A stretch of DNA of 64,000 nucleotides, from the NCBI GenBank assembly GCA_011503125.2, contig WWBZ02000001.1, forward strand, positions 4,960,001 through 5,024,000, written 5' to 3'. The stretch is from Botryosphaeria dothidea (Eukaryota; Ascomycota; Dothideomycetes; Botryosphaeriales; Botryosphaeriaceae). The stretch's first letter is position 1, and every line of letters starts with the position of its first letter. This document shows, one piece after another, positions 25,590-37,166 of this stretch. The translations under genes and the position numbers were made by a program. The notes under the pieces are model-generated. The model did no database searches. It was given only the letters and a program-made list of their open reading frames with translations, and was not told the origin of the DNA.

Positions 25590-27152
25590 TCACAGCAAGC
25601 CCTGCTTTTGAAGATCATAGTAGACCTTCTCGGGCATGACATTGCCCGCCGCATCCTCCATCTGCACCACGTTGTCCTGCGCCTGCTTCTGCTTCTTCTT
25701 GTCGGCCTCAATCTTCTTGTGAAGATTGATGGCGTCCTGGATCCCCGTAATCTCCCTGTAGAGGCCGGTGTCCTTGGTGATGCCCAGACACTTCAGGCCA
25801 TACAGGTGGCGGCCCTCGGTGAAGTGTTTGTCGAAAGCACGGCGCCCCATGTACACGAAGTTGCCGCAAATCTCGCAAGGGAATTCGACTCCCAGACCGT
25901 GCAGCTTGTACAGCCAGTAGGGAATCGGCTTGCCATCCCAGGCAAGAGGCAACTTGAGCGGGTTGTAAATCTTGTCTTCATCGCCGTCCTCCTCGCCCTC
26001 GCCCTCGTCGGCCTCGATGTCACCCTCGGCGTACAACGCATCGAGCTCCTGTTGACGCTCGCGCTCCGTCATGCCCTGCCTGCGTTCAACGTTAACACGG
26101 GTATCGCTGCGCTGAGTTTGCATGGCAGCCGCCAGCTTTTTGATGCGGAACTCGCGGTGAGCGACGGCACGTTCCTTGAGACGCTTGGTGTCCACTTTGC
26201 TGCCGTTGGACGAGGGCTCAGGGTCGGTTGCTGCTTCACCCCTCTTGGCCCTCTCTTCGGCGTTCCTCTTGTGCTTCCTTCCGGAAAGGTGACTCTGGTA
26301 CGTGCTCTCCTGGAACTCCTTCTGGCAGTCAGCGCACCAGTATCCAGAGCCAGATCCCTCAGTGACGGGGCCAGCAGTGGCACGCTTAGCTGCATCTTCA
26401 TCCTCCCAGCCGAGAACTTCGCCTGCCTCCCACGCCTTTTGAAACTCCTCGTCGAAGCTGGTGAACAAGCTGTCCAAATCCTCCAGAGGCCTCGTCTTCC
26501 TCATAAAGTCCTCAAGATACGAGGCCAGTTCGCCGAGGTAGCGGAAGTAGGCATCTGTCATCTTGTTAGGACGCTTCAGCTGGGTGAAGTTGTCGAACGA
26601 GTCTAGGTACTGGAGGTAATTGATGTGGCGGGCATTCTTGTTGCCCGGCAAGTTGTTGAATGCATCGTGCAAGGTGTTCATGTCGAAGAAGCGTCCAAAT
26701 CCCTCCTCGCCGGTGAACATAGCCTCGATGTTGGGAGCCATAGGCTCAGGCTCGCCGGGGCGGCGCTTATAGGCACGCTCCAGGTTGTCAACAGCCTCAT
26801 TTGGGTACTGTTTGTGGTGGTTCTTGATCTCCTTGTACTCCTTGTAGAATTCGTCGAATATGTCGCCAGTGGAGATGGCTTGGACCTGGCGCGTGCGCTC
26901 ACCATCAGGGATATCCAGCAGGCGCTTAGACTGACTCTGAATGCGGCCGAGGAAGTTTGCAATCTGATGGTTACGACGGAGTTGGTCCCGCGGCTGTTCT
27001 TTTTGTGAGCATGATATTTCTTTCTGCTATATGGACAAGGTGTTTGCGAGACTGACGTGCTTAGGATCTTCGAGAAAGCGCTCGGCGGTAGCTTGCTCGA
27101 GGCGCTCAATGTCCTCGTGCAGCAGCCGCTGCTCCTCCAGGAGGATGCTCAT
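25590..27152 (-). CDS. Splicing factor 3A subunit 3 (SF3a60, Prp9/Sap61 homologue)
   Basis: This is a 499-residue component of the SF3a complex of U2 snRNP, needed for branch-site recognition in pre-spliceosomes. Exons are 27152-27057 and 26993-25590. The 63-nt intron rejoins FLEDPKH|PRDQLRRNHQ, which matches the family only with the CAG acceptor at 26994-26996. The N terminus (RLLHEDIERLEQATAERFL) and AYKRR are family signatures. A first C2H2/matrin-type finger lies at residues 252-273 (YWCADCQKEF, HLSGRKHKRN). A second lies at 405-428 (FPCEICGNFVYMGRRAFDKH, HLYGLKCLGI). An acidic stretch (DEGEGEEDGDED) separates them. It is transcribed divergently from the FAL1 gene over 320 bp. Confidence 0.96.
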
Positions 27153-27472
27153 GGTGGGCGCGGGCAGAAAATGCGCGCTGCTCCAGGTGCTGTATTCCGT
27201 GTGAAGAGATGAGGCTTCGGCGCAATGAGAGGGTCTGAACGCAAGATTGAGAGTTGCGGTGGAGAAGTCCAGGCGGAGGTGATGGCGGCGATGTCGCGGG
27301 CAAGATTGTCTTCGAGCTGCAGTCGACGCGACGAATGCCAAGCTTTTTTCGCGCTAAGAGCTGCTCCGCGCCAGCTCCCCGGGAAACTTCACCACCGCCG
27401 CTGCGCTCATGCCGCAAACACTCTACACCCACCCGCCTTCCAACAATTGAACCTTCCCCACCTGCGCCCACC
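27153..27472. promoter_or_regulatory. Bidirectional promoter, SF3a60 and FAL1
   Basis: Only 320 bp separate the two divergent ATGs, so core promoters and both leaders must overlap or abut. The right-hand part is C-rich (CACCCGCCTTCC, CCCCACCTGCGCCCACC) up to the FAL1 start. I see no clear TATA box on either strand. Confidence 0.7.
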
Positions 27473-28826
27473 ATGGCCGACGGAATCGACAGACGTGCCG
27501 ATGAGAAGATGGAGTTCTCCACCTCCAAGGAGGTTACGGTGGCTCCTACCTTCGAGGCCATGCACCTGAAGGAGAATCTTCTGCGTGGTATCTACGCATA
27601 TGGCTACGAGTCGCCCTCTGCTGTCCAGTCGCGTGCCATTGTGCAGATTTGCAAGGGCCGCGACACTATCGCTCAGGCCCAGTCCGGTACCGGAAAGACG
27701 GCCACGTTCTCCATCAGCATCCTTCAAGTCATCGACACTGCCGTGCGCGAGACCCAAGGTGCGTGAACAGCTTCCGCTGCGCCCTTTGTCCCCGTACTGA
27801 TCTAGCTGCTAGCCCTTGTCCTTTCCCCCACACGCGAACTCGCGACCCAGATCCAGTCCGTTGTCATGGCCCTCGGCGATTACATGAACGTGCAATGCCA
27901 TGCGTGTATTGGTGGTACCAACGTCGGCGAAGACATCCGCAAACTGGACTACGGCCAGCACGTCGTCTCTGGCACTCCCGGTCGCGTCGCTGATATGATT
28001 CGCCGCCGTAATCTACGCACCCGCCACATCAAGATGCTCGTTCTGGACGAGGCTGATGAACTGCTCAACCGGGGTTTCCGTGAGCAGATCTACGACGTCT
28101 ACCGTTACCTGCCTCCCGCGACCCAAGTCGTCGTCGTCTCCGCCACGCTTCCGTACGATGTTCTTGACATGACTACGAAGTTCATGACGGACCCCGTTAG
28201 GATTCTCGTCAAGCGTGACGAGCTGACCCTCGAAGGCCTGAAGCAGTACTTCATTGCAGTCGAGAAGGAGGAGTGGAAGTTTGATACTCTTTGCGATCTT
28301 TACGATACCCTCACCATTACTCAGGCTGTCATCTTCTGTAACACGAGGAGAAAGGTTGACTGGCTTACGGACAAGATGCGGGAGGCCAATTTCACCGTTT
28401 CATCGATGCACGGAGAAATGCCGCAGAAGGAGCGTGACAGCATCATGCAGGACTTCCGTCAGGGCAATTCCCGTGTCCTCATCTCCACTGATGTCTGGGC
28501 ACGCGGTATCGACGTTCAACAGGTGTCGCTGGTCATCAACTATGATCTACCCAGCAACCGTGAAAACTACATTCACAGGATCGGTCGCAGTGGACGTTTT
28601 GGAAGGAAGGGCGTTGCTATCAACTTCGTCACCAGCGAGGACGTGAGGATCTTGCGAGACATCGAATGTAAGTCCAAGACGTCGGATTTGACTAGATTTT
28701 TGCTCACATTCGCAGTGTACTACTCCACCCAGATTGACGAGATGCCGATGAACGGTAAGTGGCTATCGCTCAAACTATCGTACTCAAAGCTGACTCCAGG
28801 GCACAGTTGCGGATCTTCTTTCTTAA
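27473..28826 (+). CDS. FAL1: DEAD-box RNA helicase FAL1 / eIF4A-III
   Basis: This is a 399-residue eIF4A-family helicase, the same length as yeast Fal1. It acts in 18S rRNA maturation in the nucleolus, and as eIF4A-III in the exon junction complex where that exists. Exons are 27473-27758, 27813-28667, 28716-28754 and 28807-28826. Splices rejoin [31 protein letters not shown] and PMN|VADLLS. Motifs are the Q region ([15 protein letters not shown]), Walker A AQSGTGKT (69-76), GTPGR, DEAD (174-177), SAT (205-207), ARGIDVQQ and HRIGRSGR (350-357). The [16 protein letters not shown] ending separates this group from cytoplasmic eIF4A. The last two exons are only 39 and 20 nt, so an uncorrected gene call would run on from 28667 into intron. 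The start context CCCACCATGGCC is strong. Confidence 0.96.
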
Positions 28827-31204
28827 TCCTTCTCCTTTCCCTGGCGTTATAGCGGAAATAGCTGTTCTGCAGCACAAAAATCAAGGGCGCTAAGCCCGCA
28901 TCCATACGGGGCAATATTGAGCGCGGAGGAAATGGGCATTGTAGCCAGATGGTTGGTACTCATTCAACAAAAATTATTCACACATGAATCTGACTCCCTT
29001 GGCGTTAAAGATATCAAGATTGTGTATTCCTTTCTACCACGGATCGATTCGCATATCGGAAAGTATTTGAGTAGGCTCAAGAACTGACAGCAGTCCATTT
29101 GAGTGCGCCATTACGATAACCTTTCAGATACCTTACGAAACAAGCCCTTCCCTTCATCCTTGAAATACCTCTCGTCAAGACGGATGAGGTTTGCGGTGGT
29201 ATAGCTAGAAGCCTCGCAAGGACCATATGCAAGCCCTATGACACCTTACTTGTCGTGTAGCAACTACCGGCATTACTAGAGGGACGTTTAGGCAACAGTC
29301 AGACTGGTCACTCTGCAAAGACGGGTTCGAAAGTCTTGCGGCATGGAGAGTCAAAGACCCACCCGATCATGAAGCTGGAAAATTTCACGGACATGCTTAC
29401 CTGATGCATGCATGCCTCAAGTCCCAATGCATGCTTGCACTGATATTGCAAAAATCTTCGAAACCAGCTCTGTATTTAAACTGACCGCCAGATATACAGC
29501 CTGTTAGATGACGCTCTTGAACTGTAGGCTTCTTGAACTCGAACTTCAATAGCCAAAAAACGCGAGTATGCCTGTTATTGCGCCTCGGTTGTTAGTCTCG
29601 CCAGGGGTTGCCGCAAACGCGAACTCACAAAATGTGCAGACGGTTTGCAAATGCGGACGGATCTGACGGCAACCCACTTTCCATCTGTTCATGCAAGCCT
29701 TAGTATTCTGTCTGCCACTTGATGACTTCTAAGGCTGCTTCAAGTTAAGTAGGATAGCGTGTGTTGGGCACAGTCACCAAGAATTGTTGCTTTTTGTAGC
29801 TACGAGTAGACCGGGGCTAGTTTATCAAGCTTCCAGCCTCACTCATGAAAATGTAAGAAGTACTTGCAAGTGAGCAGCGCACCTATCGATGCGGAGGTAA
29901 AGCAGTTTATCCGGATGGTGAGCATATGACTCATTCTTATCCGGACGAACAATTCACTGTCTGTAAGTGAAATACGTGCTGCATGTCGTCGACAGCCCTA
30001 CGCCACCAACACCACTGAGTCAGCACTACATGCTTCGCACCGGCTGCCCACCACGTATGTTGTCACAACACTCTTCAAGAGAAACCGAGTCCAGAAGCAC
30101 AGCGCCGCAGCTGACCGACGGCGCTTTTGATACCGGCTCATGCGACTGATCAGCTGCTGCATAGCCCGTCCAACACACACCGTTTTCCGGGGCTTGCTCC
30201 GCACCAACCAACCCTTCAAAGAATCCACACGGCGCGCACTTCTCTCCACAACTTCGGCCAACAGCGCAGCATGCTGCCATACCATGCCGTGGCGACGCAA
30301 CGGCGGTCAGCTGGCACAGCTGGTCTAGCAGGCGATATAAAGGATGTGCTGCCGTGTGGCGTTTTCGACAGGATGCTCCTGCCGCGCCCACCACGCGTCG
30401 TCGCTGCCTGCCTAGAGTGGCAATTTGATGCGCTACGCTGCAGTCAGTGTGGCGATCGACCGCTCCTTCTCAGCTCGTCCAGCATCTTCTACTGACGACG
30501 CTTCTCTTCTTTTTGCTTGTTTCTGCTAAATTTGCCATCGCGCACACCGCGGTCGATTTTTTCTTGAGGCTCTGCAAGGCTCACATATAAGACGCACCCG
30601 CTTTCACGCATCAGGTTTCGTCATAACGGGTACGATTACGCCGATCGATACCAGCACGAGACTACCTCAAATCCCAGCGGCTCCAACTTTGCCGGAGGCT
30701 CTCACTGTGGCTGCCGCCGCTATCGCTAAGCATCCCGATTGCAGCGCCGACCTCAAGGCTGCACTTCAGCCTGCTTATCTCACAAACACCCTCCAGCGCA
30801 AACCCCGGAAAGCTGTGCAACCACTAGCTTTCGGTCTGCGGGGAACATCGCATTCCCCTCGCCATTGGACGCCGAGATCCGTTTGCGGCTCGCGCGGATC
30901 TACTTCGTTCTCCAATTGAGGCTAATCAGTAAGACCAGCTTCCGTGCGGGAATTGTTTTGAGCCGCATGACTGGATTCCTTTCGATGTCTCATTGCGTTC
31001 TTGTCTTCTGCCTGGAACTTCTTACTTGTGCCCTCGTATCGAAGGCTGCAAGTACCCGTCTCCTTGTTCTGTTGCGGCTCTGTCATGCACAGCCATCTTT
31101 CAACCAGTCGTCGGTTACATGAACTTATAAAGCGCCTTTCTGACATCCCGGATTTCACAGTCACATTACCCGCACACAACTACACGCCTCCTCAGAGCTC
31201 GAAG
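28827..31204. other. Intergenic, 2.4 kb
   Basis: The region is AT-richer than the flanking genes, without long frames between 28.9 and 29.9 kb. ATGCATGC-type palindromes sit at 29404-29415 and 29427-29434. Toward 30.6 kb a TATAAGACGC stretch follows a T-rich segment and could be the core promoter of the downstream AAA ATPase gene. No gene seen. Confidence 0.55.
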
Positions 31205-32959
31205 ATGGATCTGAAGAGACTCCGTGGCGTCATTGACGCCTCTGGGGAGTCGATCAATGGCACCGCTGCCAATCTCACCGATCTACCCAGCAACATTCTG
31301 GAGGCCTTCATCCCGGGATATAGCTTGATATCAAGGTTCATTCTTGATGCGTTCGGCTTTGACATTGGTTTGGTTGTTTCTCTTGGCCTGCTGGTCTTTG
31401 CAACCGTCACCTCCGTCACATACGTATGGGGCAAATCATTCTCTCTGTTCCAGGATTATTACATGTCCAATGTCTACATTGACGATTCAGATGATCTGTA
31501 CGACTCTGTCCTGGAGTGGATTGCTGAACAGCGTATGTCCAAGGTGTCGCGCTCCATCAAGGCCGTGACGCGCTATGGTATGTCACACACAGAGGCCGAA
31601 GAGGACGGTGATGGCGCTATGGACGAGCAGGGCATATTCAACTACGGCAAATGGTCCGCTAAGATACCTCCCCGCTACGAGCCATACTTTGGAAGCCATC
31701 ACTTCTGGCACGAGAGCCGTCTCTTCATGTTCGATCGTTCGCGTCGCGAGGTGACGCCTAATCCATATCAGCCCAGTCGAAAGGAGGAGGAACTCATCAA
31801 GCTGTCTTGTATTGGCCGGAGCACTGTGCCCATCAAGGTCCTGCTGGACTATATCAAGCTCTGGTCGATTGATAAGGAGACGGCAATGACGGTCATCCGC
31901 AGACCGGCAAGCAAGGATCGTTCAAGGTACGCAGGTGCCTGGGATCGCCTCAGGGCAAAGCCGTCTCGCCCGATGGACACCGTGGCTTTGGACCCAATTC
32001 AGAAGGAGAAGATCATCGCGGATATCAATGAGTATTTGCATCCTTCAAGTCCACGCTGGTACGCCACTCGTGGCATTCCCTACCGTCGCGGATATCTGTT
32101 CCACGGGCCGCCTGGCGTTGGCAAGACTAGCCTGGCTTATGCTGTTGCGGGTATTTTCGGACTCGACATCTACAACATCTCCTTACTCGAACCCACTCTC
32201 ACAGAGTCCGATCTCAATCGTCTCTTCAACAACCTCCCACAGCGGTGTATCGTCCTCCTCGAGGACATCGACAGTGCCGGTCTTCTACGTGACGAAAAGA
32301 GCGATCAGGATGACTCCATAGAGTCTAAAAAGAAGAAGGAAGAGTTCAGCGCTGAGACACTTGCCAAGGCTCTCACCACCGCAAACCGTAAACAGAAGCA
32401 AGCAGATGACAACAAGCAAGGCATTTCCCTCTCTGGCCTCCTCAACGCCATTGACGGTGTCGCTACGCACGAGGGCCGCGTCCTTGTCATGACCACCAAC
32501 CACCCGGAGAAGCTTGACGATGCCTTGATCCGTCCGGGCCGTGTTGATATGCAGGTTGAGTTCAGTCTGGCAACTCATGAGCAGATGCACGACATTTTCA
32601 TCCGGATGTACTCGCCAGACGAGAACGTCCACACTGCTCCTAGTGCTCGTAGCAAAACTGCAAATGGAAGTGCGAAAGCCACCGCCAACGGTGCACCGAA
32701 GACGGCTGGAAACGAAAAGGTCGCCCCGAAGCTACCCTTTACGGCTGTCTACCCGGTTCTCTCGAAAGATGAACTTTGCCGCTTGGCCGATGACTTTGCT
32801 GCTCAGCTGCCGCAGGACAAGCTCTCGCCTGCCGAAATACAGAACTTCCTGCTCACGCGCAAGAAGGAACCCGGTCGAGCCCTGGAGGAAGTTGGTGAGT
32901 GGAGTCGCGCGTTGCTGGAGGCAAAGGAGAAGAAAGAGAAGGTCGTGAGGGTGCAGTGA
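31205..32959 (+). CDS. BCS1-like mitochondrial AAA ATPase
   Basis: This is a single-exon gene of 584 residues from the ATG at 31205 (MDLKRLRG). The frame is open upstream to 31001, with another ATG at 31085, but that part is less protein-like. One membrane segment lies at about residues 53-75 (DIGLVVSLGLLVFATVTSVT), followed by a BCS1_N-type domain and the AAA core. Walker A is GPPGVGKTS (301-309), Walker B is LLEDID (351-356), and RPGRVD is the arginine-finger region. Two insertions are notable: a charged Lys/Glu-rich one of about 50 residues right after Walker B (SIESKKKKEEFS), and an Ala/Asn/Thr-rich linker after MYSPDENV. Yeast Bcs1 moves the folded Rieske protein across the inner mitochondrial membrane. 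Filamentous fungi carry many paralogues with such insertions, so this copy may have another client. Confidence 0.9.
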   Translation: MDLKRLRGVIDASGESINGTAANLTDLPSNILEAFIPGYSLISRFILDAFGFDIGLVVSLGLLVFATVTSVTYVWGKSFSLFQDYYMSNVYIDDSDDLYDSVLEWIAEQRMSKVSRSIKAVTRYGMSHTEAEEDGDGAMDEQGIFNYGKWSAKIPPRYEPYFGSHHFWHESRLFMFDRSRREVTPNPYQPSRKEEELIKLSCIGRSTVPIKVLLDYIKLWSIDKETAMTVIRRPASKDRSRYAGAWDRLRAKPSRPMDTVALDPIQKEKIIADINEYLHPSSPRWYATRGIPYRRGYLFHGPPGVGKTSLAYAVAGIFGLDIYNISLLEPTLTESDLNRLFNNLPQRCIVLLEDIDSAGLLRDEKSDQDDSIESKKKKEEFSAETLAKALTTANRKQKQADDNKQGISLSGLLNAIDGVATHEGRVLVMTTNHPEKLDDALIRPGRVDMQVEFSLATHEQMHDIFIRMYSPDENVHTAPSARSKTANGSAKATANGAPKTAGNEKVAPKLPFTAVYPVLSKDELCRLADDFAAQLPQDKLSPAEIQNFLLTRKKEPGRALEEVGEWSRALLEAKEKKEKVVRVQ

Positions 32960-33679
32960 GCGGTGCATAATGCCTAATCGAATGCCAAATCTCACCGGAA
33001 GGCCAGAATCCGCATTCAAATGTTATACGTCAAAAAAAGTGTTGCTGTCTGAGAGCACACTGGTTCCGCATTCTTTTTAAATTGGCTTTGCAGCTGTCCC
33101 CTTTTTCTCTCAACGTTCATTTCTTTCTTTTTTTTCAGTTCCTTATCCATCAAGCATATGTCGGGGGCAATTAGACGGTTCAAAAGACTCAGTCACAAAA
33201 CGAGTTAATTACTAGCGTGTTGTAAATTTGTCGATAGTCGTCATGCTTGCTGGCAAAAATCCGGGGGGAGGGGATTCAGACTGAACGAGGGGAGATCAGA
33301 AAATTGAAAAAATGCTTTGAAAATGTCTTCATCAGGGACACTGTGGTACTTTGCTCAATTTACCCCAGTTGCCAGGCATTGGGTCAATGACTATCATGCA
33401 TGATCGGGCCCGGGTCAAAGCGAGGATGTCGTGGAGCAATGCCTTGCTCCACAGCTACTGGCTGGTAGACAAGGCTGCGCCCTCATAATTCCCCATGTTC
33501 TACCTGGAGATCCACGACTGCAAGACGACGGCACTGGCGTCAGGGTGGAGGGTATCTGTTCTATTATTAAATCATTTCTACGTCTGCTTCATTTTTTGTT
33601 GCTACTATAACGCCCACTGGATGCACTCAGCGCAAGAAGACCAAAGTTTAAGGTGTGTTCTCTCTATCACACAAGCCGC
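32960..33679. other. Convergent intergenic region
   Basis: This region lies between the 3' ends of the BCS1-like gene and ERG20. It is T-rich around 33120-33140 and otherwise featureless. Nothing else seen. Confidence 0.65.
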
Positions 33680-34774
33680 TTATTTGCTACGCTTGTAAAT
33701 CTTCCTCAGGAACTCCTCGAAGACCTCCTTCTTCAGGCCCTCGCTCTCGTCGATCTGGGAGATCAAGGACTTGATCTGGCCAACGCGCTTCTCCTCATAG
33801 TCCTCGTAGATCTTCTTCAGGTTCAGCTCGTCGTAGAGCTTCTTGACCTCGGCCTCGGCGGCGGCGTCCTTGCGGCCGTAGTGCTTCTCGAGCACCTGGC
33901 GTTGCTCGGGCGTCGCGATCTTGAGCGCCTGGTTGACCAGCCACGAGCACTTGTTGTCCTGGATGTCGGTGCCGATCTTGCCGAGCACGGTGGGGTCGGC
34001 GAAGTTGTCGAGGTAGTCGTCCTGAATCTGGAAGTACTCGCCCATGGGGATGAAGATGTCCTTGGCGATCTGGAGGTTCTTGGGGGTGGCCTTGTCGCAG
34101 AAGTACAGGGCGAGAGCGACGGGCAGGTAGAAGGAGTAGTAGGCGGTCTTATAGATGACAATGAAGGTGTACTTCTCGAGCGAGAAGTTGTCCAGGTCCA
34201 CCTTGTCCTCGGGAGCGGTGAGCAGGTCGCAGGCCTGGCCCAGCTCCGTCTGGAAGGTAACCTCATGGAACAGCTCGACGAGCTCGATGTAACTTTTGTT
34301 CTGGCGGAAGTACTTCTTGAGCAGGACGTAGATGGACGACTCGAGCATGAAGGCGTCGTTGATGGCGATCATACCGACGTCGGGCATCAGGTACCAGCAG
34401 GGGCTGCCGCGGCGGGTCTTGGAGCTATCCATGATGTCGTCCGAGACGAGGAAGAAGGCCTGGAGGAGCTCAATCATCCAGCCGAGGGTGGCCGAGTGGA
34501 AGAACTCATCCTTGGTCAAGTCGCGGCCGAGCAGGAGGGACGAGGTGTCGACGACCGACATGCCGCGGTTGCACTTGCCGCCAACGGTGTTGTGGTTCAA
34601 GCTCTGAAATACACTGTCAGTTTTGGGGGTCTGGAGCAGTCAATGGCCCTGCGCGCGTACGTTCTTGAACCATTGGAGGGCATTGTCGGGCAGGTTGTAC
34701 TGCTTGCTGTGAGCAAGCACGTCCTCAACCAATTGCGGGAAGACGCTCTCGAACTCCTTGAGGGTTACAGGCAT
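33680..34774 (-). CDS. ERG20: Farnesyl diphosphate synthase
   Basis: This 345-residue enzyme condenses isopentenyl diphosphate with dimethylallyl and then geranyl diphosphate to make farnesyl diphosphate. It feeds sterol, dolichol, ubiquinone and prenylation pathways in the cytosol. Exons are 34774-34661 and 34603-33680, and the 57-nt intron rejoins [15 protein letters not shown]. The first aspartate-rich motif is DDIMD at 93-97, followed by TRRG, and the second is DDYLD at 233-237. [12 protein letters not shown] and the C-terminal KIYKRSK end are also typical. The aromatic pair FF before LVSDDIMD fits a C15 chain-length limit. It diverges from the APC8 gene over 366 bp. The start at 34774 gives the normal family N terminus. 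Confidence 0.97.
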
Positions 34775-35140
34775 GGCGACGAATGGCGATTGTAGGCGTC
34801 AATGGGAAGGCGCGACACGGATGTAAAAAAGATAGGCAGCAGCGCAGGGGAGAGGAATGGGGTGGGGTGTTCGAGGGGTCCAAAGGCGGTGAAGCATACT
34901 TCAAGCTGTGCCCCAACACGCGCGGGATCGTCGAGTGGGATGTCTGGTTCCGCCGGAGTAACGCCGGCGGGCGTGTTTACGCGCTGCGGCAGGCGCGCCC
35001 TCCTCCGAAGCAGCTCCCGCAACCGATTGGAAATTCTTACACAGCTTCAACTCTCCGTTCTCTCTTCGCATGCACATACCACACTTGAGCTCTCTGAATT
35101 AACCAGTTCTCCGCTCCGGTCCGGAGCTCTCACGACCGTC
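34775..35140. promoter_or_regulatory. Bidirectional promoter, ERG20 and APC8
   Basis: A 366 bp region between divergent ATGs. The middle has a CCGCCGGAGTAACGCCGGCGG near-palindrome at about 34952-34972. I saw no ATCACCCCAC-like sterol regulatory element. Confidence 0.65.
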
Positions 35141-37166
35141 ATGAGCGGCCTCTCAGAAAGCGACTCTGCCCAGCTGCAGGCCCAGCTCCGCCACGCTGTT
35201 GTCGCATGCAACGAACGTTGTCTGTACCAGTCTTCGAAATGGTCCGTCGCTGATGTTTCCTCTCCGCCATACTAGCGAGCCCTGACACCGGTAGCCTAGG
35301 GCCGCCGAACTCCTCAATTCTTTCGAGTCAACCGACCTAACCTATGGCTCAGACACGGATGCAGATTCACCCGTCGAGGAGGAATCTCCGTCGAGAAAAG
35401 ACGCATTTCCCTTAGACCCCATTGAATCGTCCATGGAGGCCAGAGAACTACACAAATACCTCCTTGCGAAGTCCTTCTTTGACTGCCGCGAGTACGACCG
35501 TTGCGCTGCTGTTTTTATACCTGCGTCAGCATCAGGCGCACCCGCGCAAGTGCCACTTGCGCCTCCGGTAACAAAGCCAAGATTGAGCCAGAAAGGCAAG
35601 GGAAAAGCAAAAAGTTCAGATGAGTCGGAGCCTGCGGCGGTTTCGCTGTCTGGAATAAGCCAGAAATCGTTGTTCCTGGCTCTCTACGCGAAATACATGG
35701 CTGGAGAGAAGCGCAAAGATGAGGACAGTGAAATGATACTAGGCCCGGCCGATGGAGGGGCGACAATCAACAAGGAACTCAAGGGCATCTCAAGGATATT
35801 AGAAGAGTGGTTCAATGAGCGCAGTGCTGAAGGCAAGGAGGGCTCAGGCTGGCTAGAATACCTCTACGGTATCGTGATGGCCAAGAGCAAAAATGAGGAG
35901 CTGGCAAAGCAGTGGTTGATCAAGAGTGTGCATTTGTACCCCTACAACTGGGGCACATGGCAGGAGCTGTCTTCTCTGATCGGCTCAGTAGAGGAACTGA
36001 ATTCGATTACGGAGCAACTACCCCGAAACCTCATGACCTTCCTCTTCCACATCTACACAAACCAGGAACTCTACCAATCAACGGAGCAGATCCATAACGA
36101 ACTCGCACAGGTTCAAACCATCTTCCCAAACAGCGCTTTCCTCAAGACACAAAAAGCGCTTCTCTATTACCATTCGAAGGACTTCGAGGAGGCCGAGTCG
36201 ATATTCTCTTCTCTCCTCGTGACCGACCCCTACAGACTTGACGCCCTCGACAATTACTCGAATATCCTCTACGTCATGTCCCTCCGTCCGAAACTAGCCT
36301 TCCTCGCTCAACTGGCAACAGCGAATGACAAGTTCCGTCCAGAGACATGCTGCGTAGTGGGTAACTATTATTCGCTGAAATCGGAGCACGAGAAAGCGGT
36401 CATGTACTTCCGCCGTGCTCTCACTCTGGATCGGAACTTCTTGTCGGCATGGACACTCATGGGACACGAGTATGTGGAGATGAAGAACACACACGCAGCC
36501 ATCGAGTCGTACCGCCGTGCCGTTGACGTCAACCGCAAGGACTACCGCGCCTGGTACGGTCTCGGGCAAACTTATGAAATGCTGGAGATGTACAGCTACG
36601 CTCTATTCTACTTCCAAAGAGCAGCAAGTCTACGTCCTTACGACCCTAAGATGTGGCAAGCTGTTGGGAAATGCTTCGCAGAAGTCGGCAAGATCGCCAA
36701 CGGCATCCGCGCCTACAAGCGTGCACTGGTGGCCGCCAGCTACTACGACGGTGGCAGCGGCGGGTTCGGCGCCAACCCTGGCGAGGGAGGGGCGCTCGCA
36801 TCTGGCGTGCTGGACCCTGAGACACTGTATCAAATTGCGTTGTTGTACGAGCGGCTCGACGATCGCGAGGAGTGCGCTGCGTATATGGAGCTTTGCTTAG
36901 CTCAGGAAGAGGGACCCGAGCCCGATCCTGATGATCCAAATAGTCCGAGCAGTTTGGGCGAAGGGGAGAGCTTGGGTGTCGGTGTTACGCCCACGACGAG
37001 CAAGGCGCGGATGTGGCTGGCGAGGTGGGCGTTCTTCAGTAAGGATTATCAGCGTGCGATGGAGTTGGCAAATGAGCTGTGCCAAGATGGGGTGGATGTA
37101 GAGGATGCGAAGGCATTGGTGAGAGATGTGAGAGCGAGGATCGAGAGGGAGAAGGGAAGGACCTGA
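35141..37166 (+). CDS. Anaphase-promoting complex subunit 8 (Cdc23 homologue)
   Basis: This is a 655-residue TPR scaffold subunit of the APC/C ubiquitin ligase, which drives metaphase-anaphase and mitotic exit. Exons are 35141-35241 and 35300-37166, and the 58-nt intron rejoins QSSKW|AAELLNSF. The N-terminal Apc8-specific region includes YLLAKSFFDCREYDRCA and LFLALYAKYMAGEKRKDE. It is followed by at least seven TPRs from about residue 215. The clearest are PETCCVVGNYYSLKSEHEKA, SAWTLMGHEYVEMKNTHAAI, RAWYGLGQTYEMLEMYSYAL and KMWQAVGKCFAEVGKIANGI. Two low-complexity loops lie between late TPRs: a Gly-rich one after ALVAASYYDG, and an acidic Pro/Ser one after ELCLAQEEG. The C-terminal end is highly charged. 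The low-complexity loops are usual for filamentous fungal Cdc23. Confidence 0.93.

Noticed and set aside
25533..26606. A 357-codon plus frame opposite SF3a60
   Set aside because: It is a mirror of the minus-strand gene and has no domain.
33653..34795. A 380-codon open frame opposite ERG20
   Set aside because: It is an antisense shadow of a strongly codon-biased gene, with Leu/Val/Glu-rich composition and no family.
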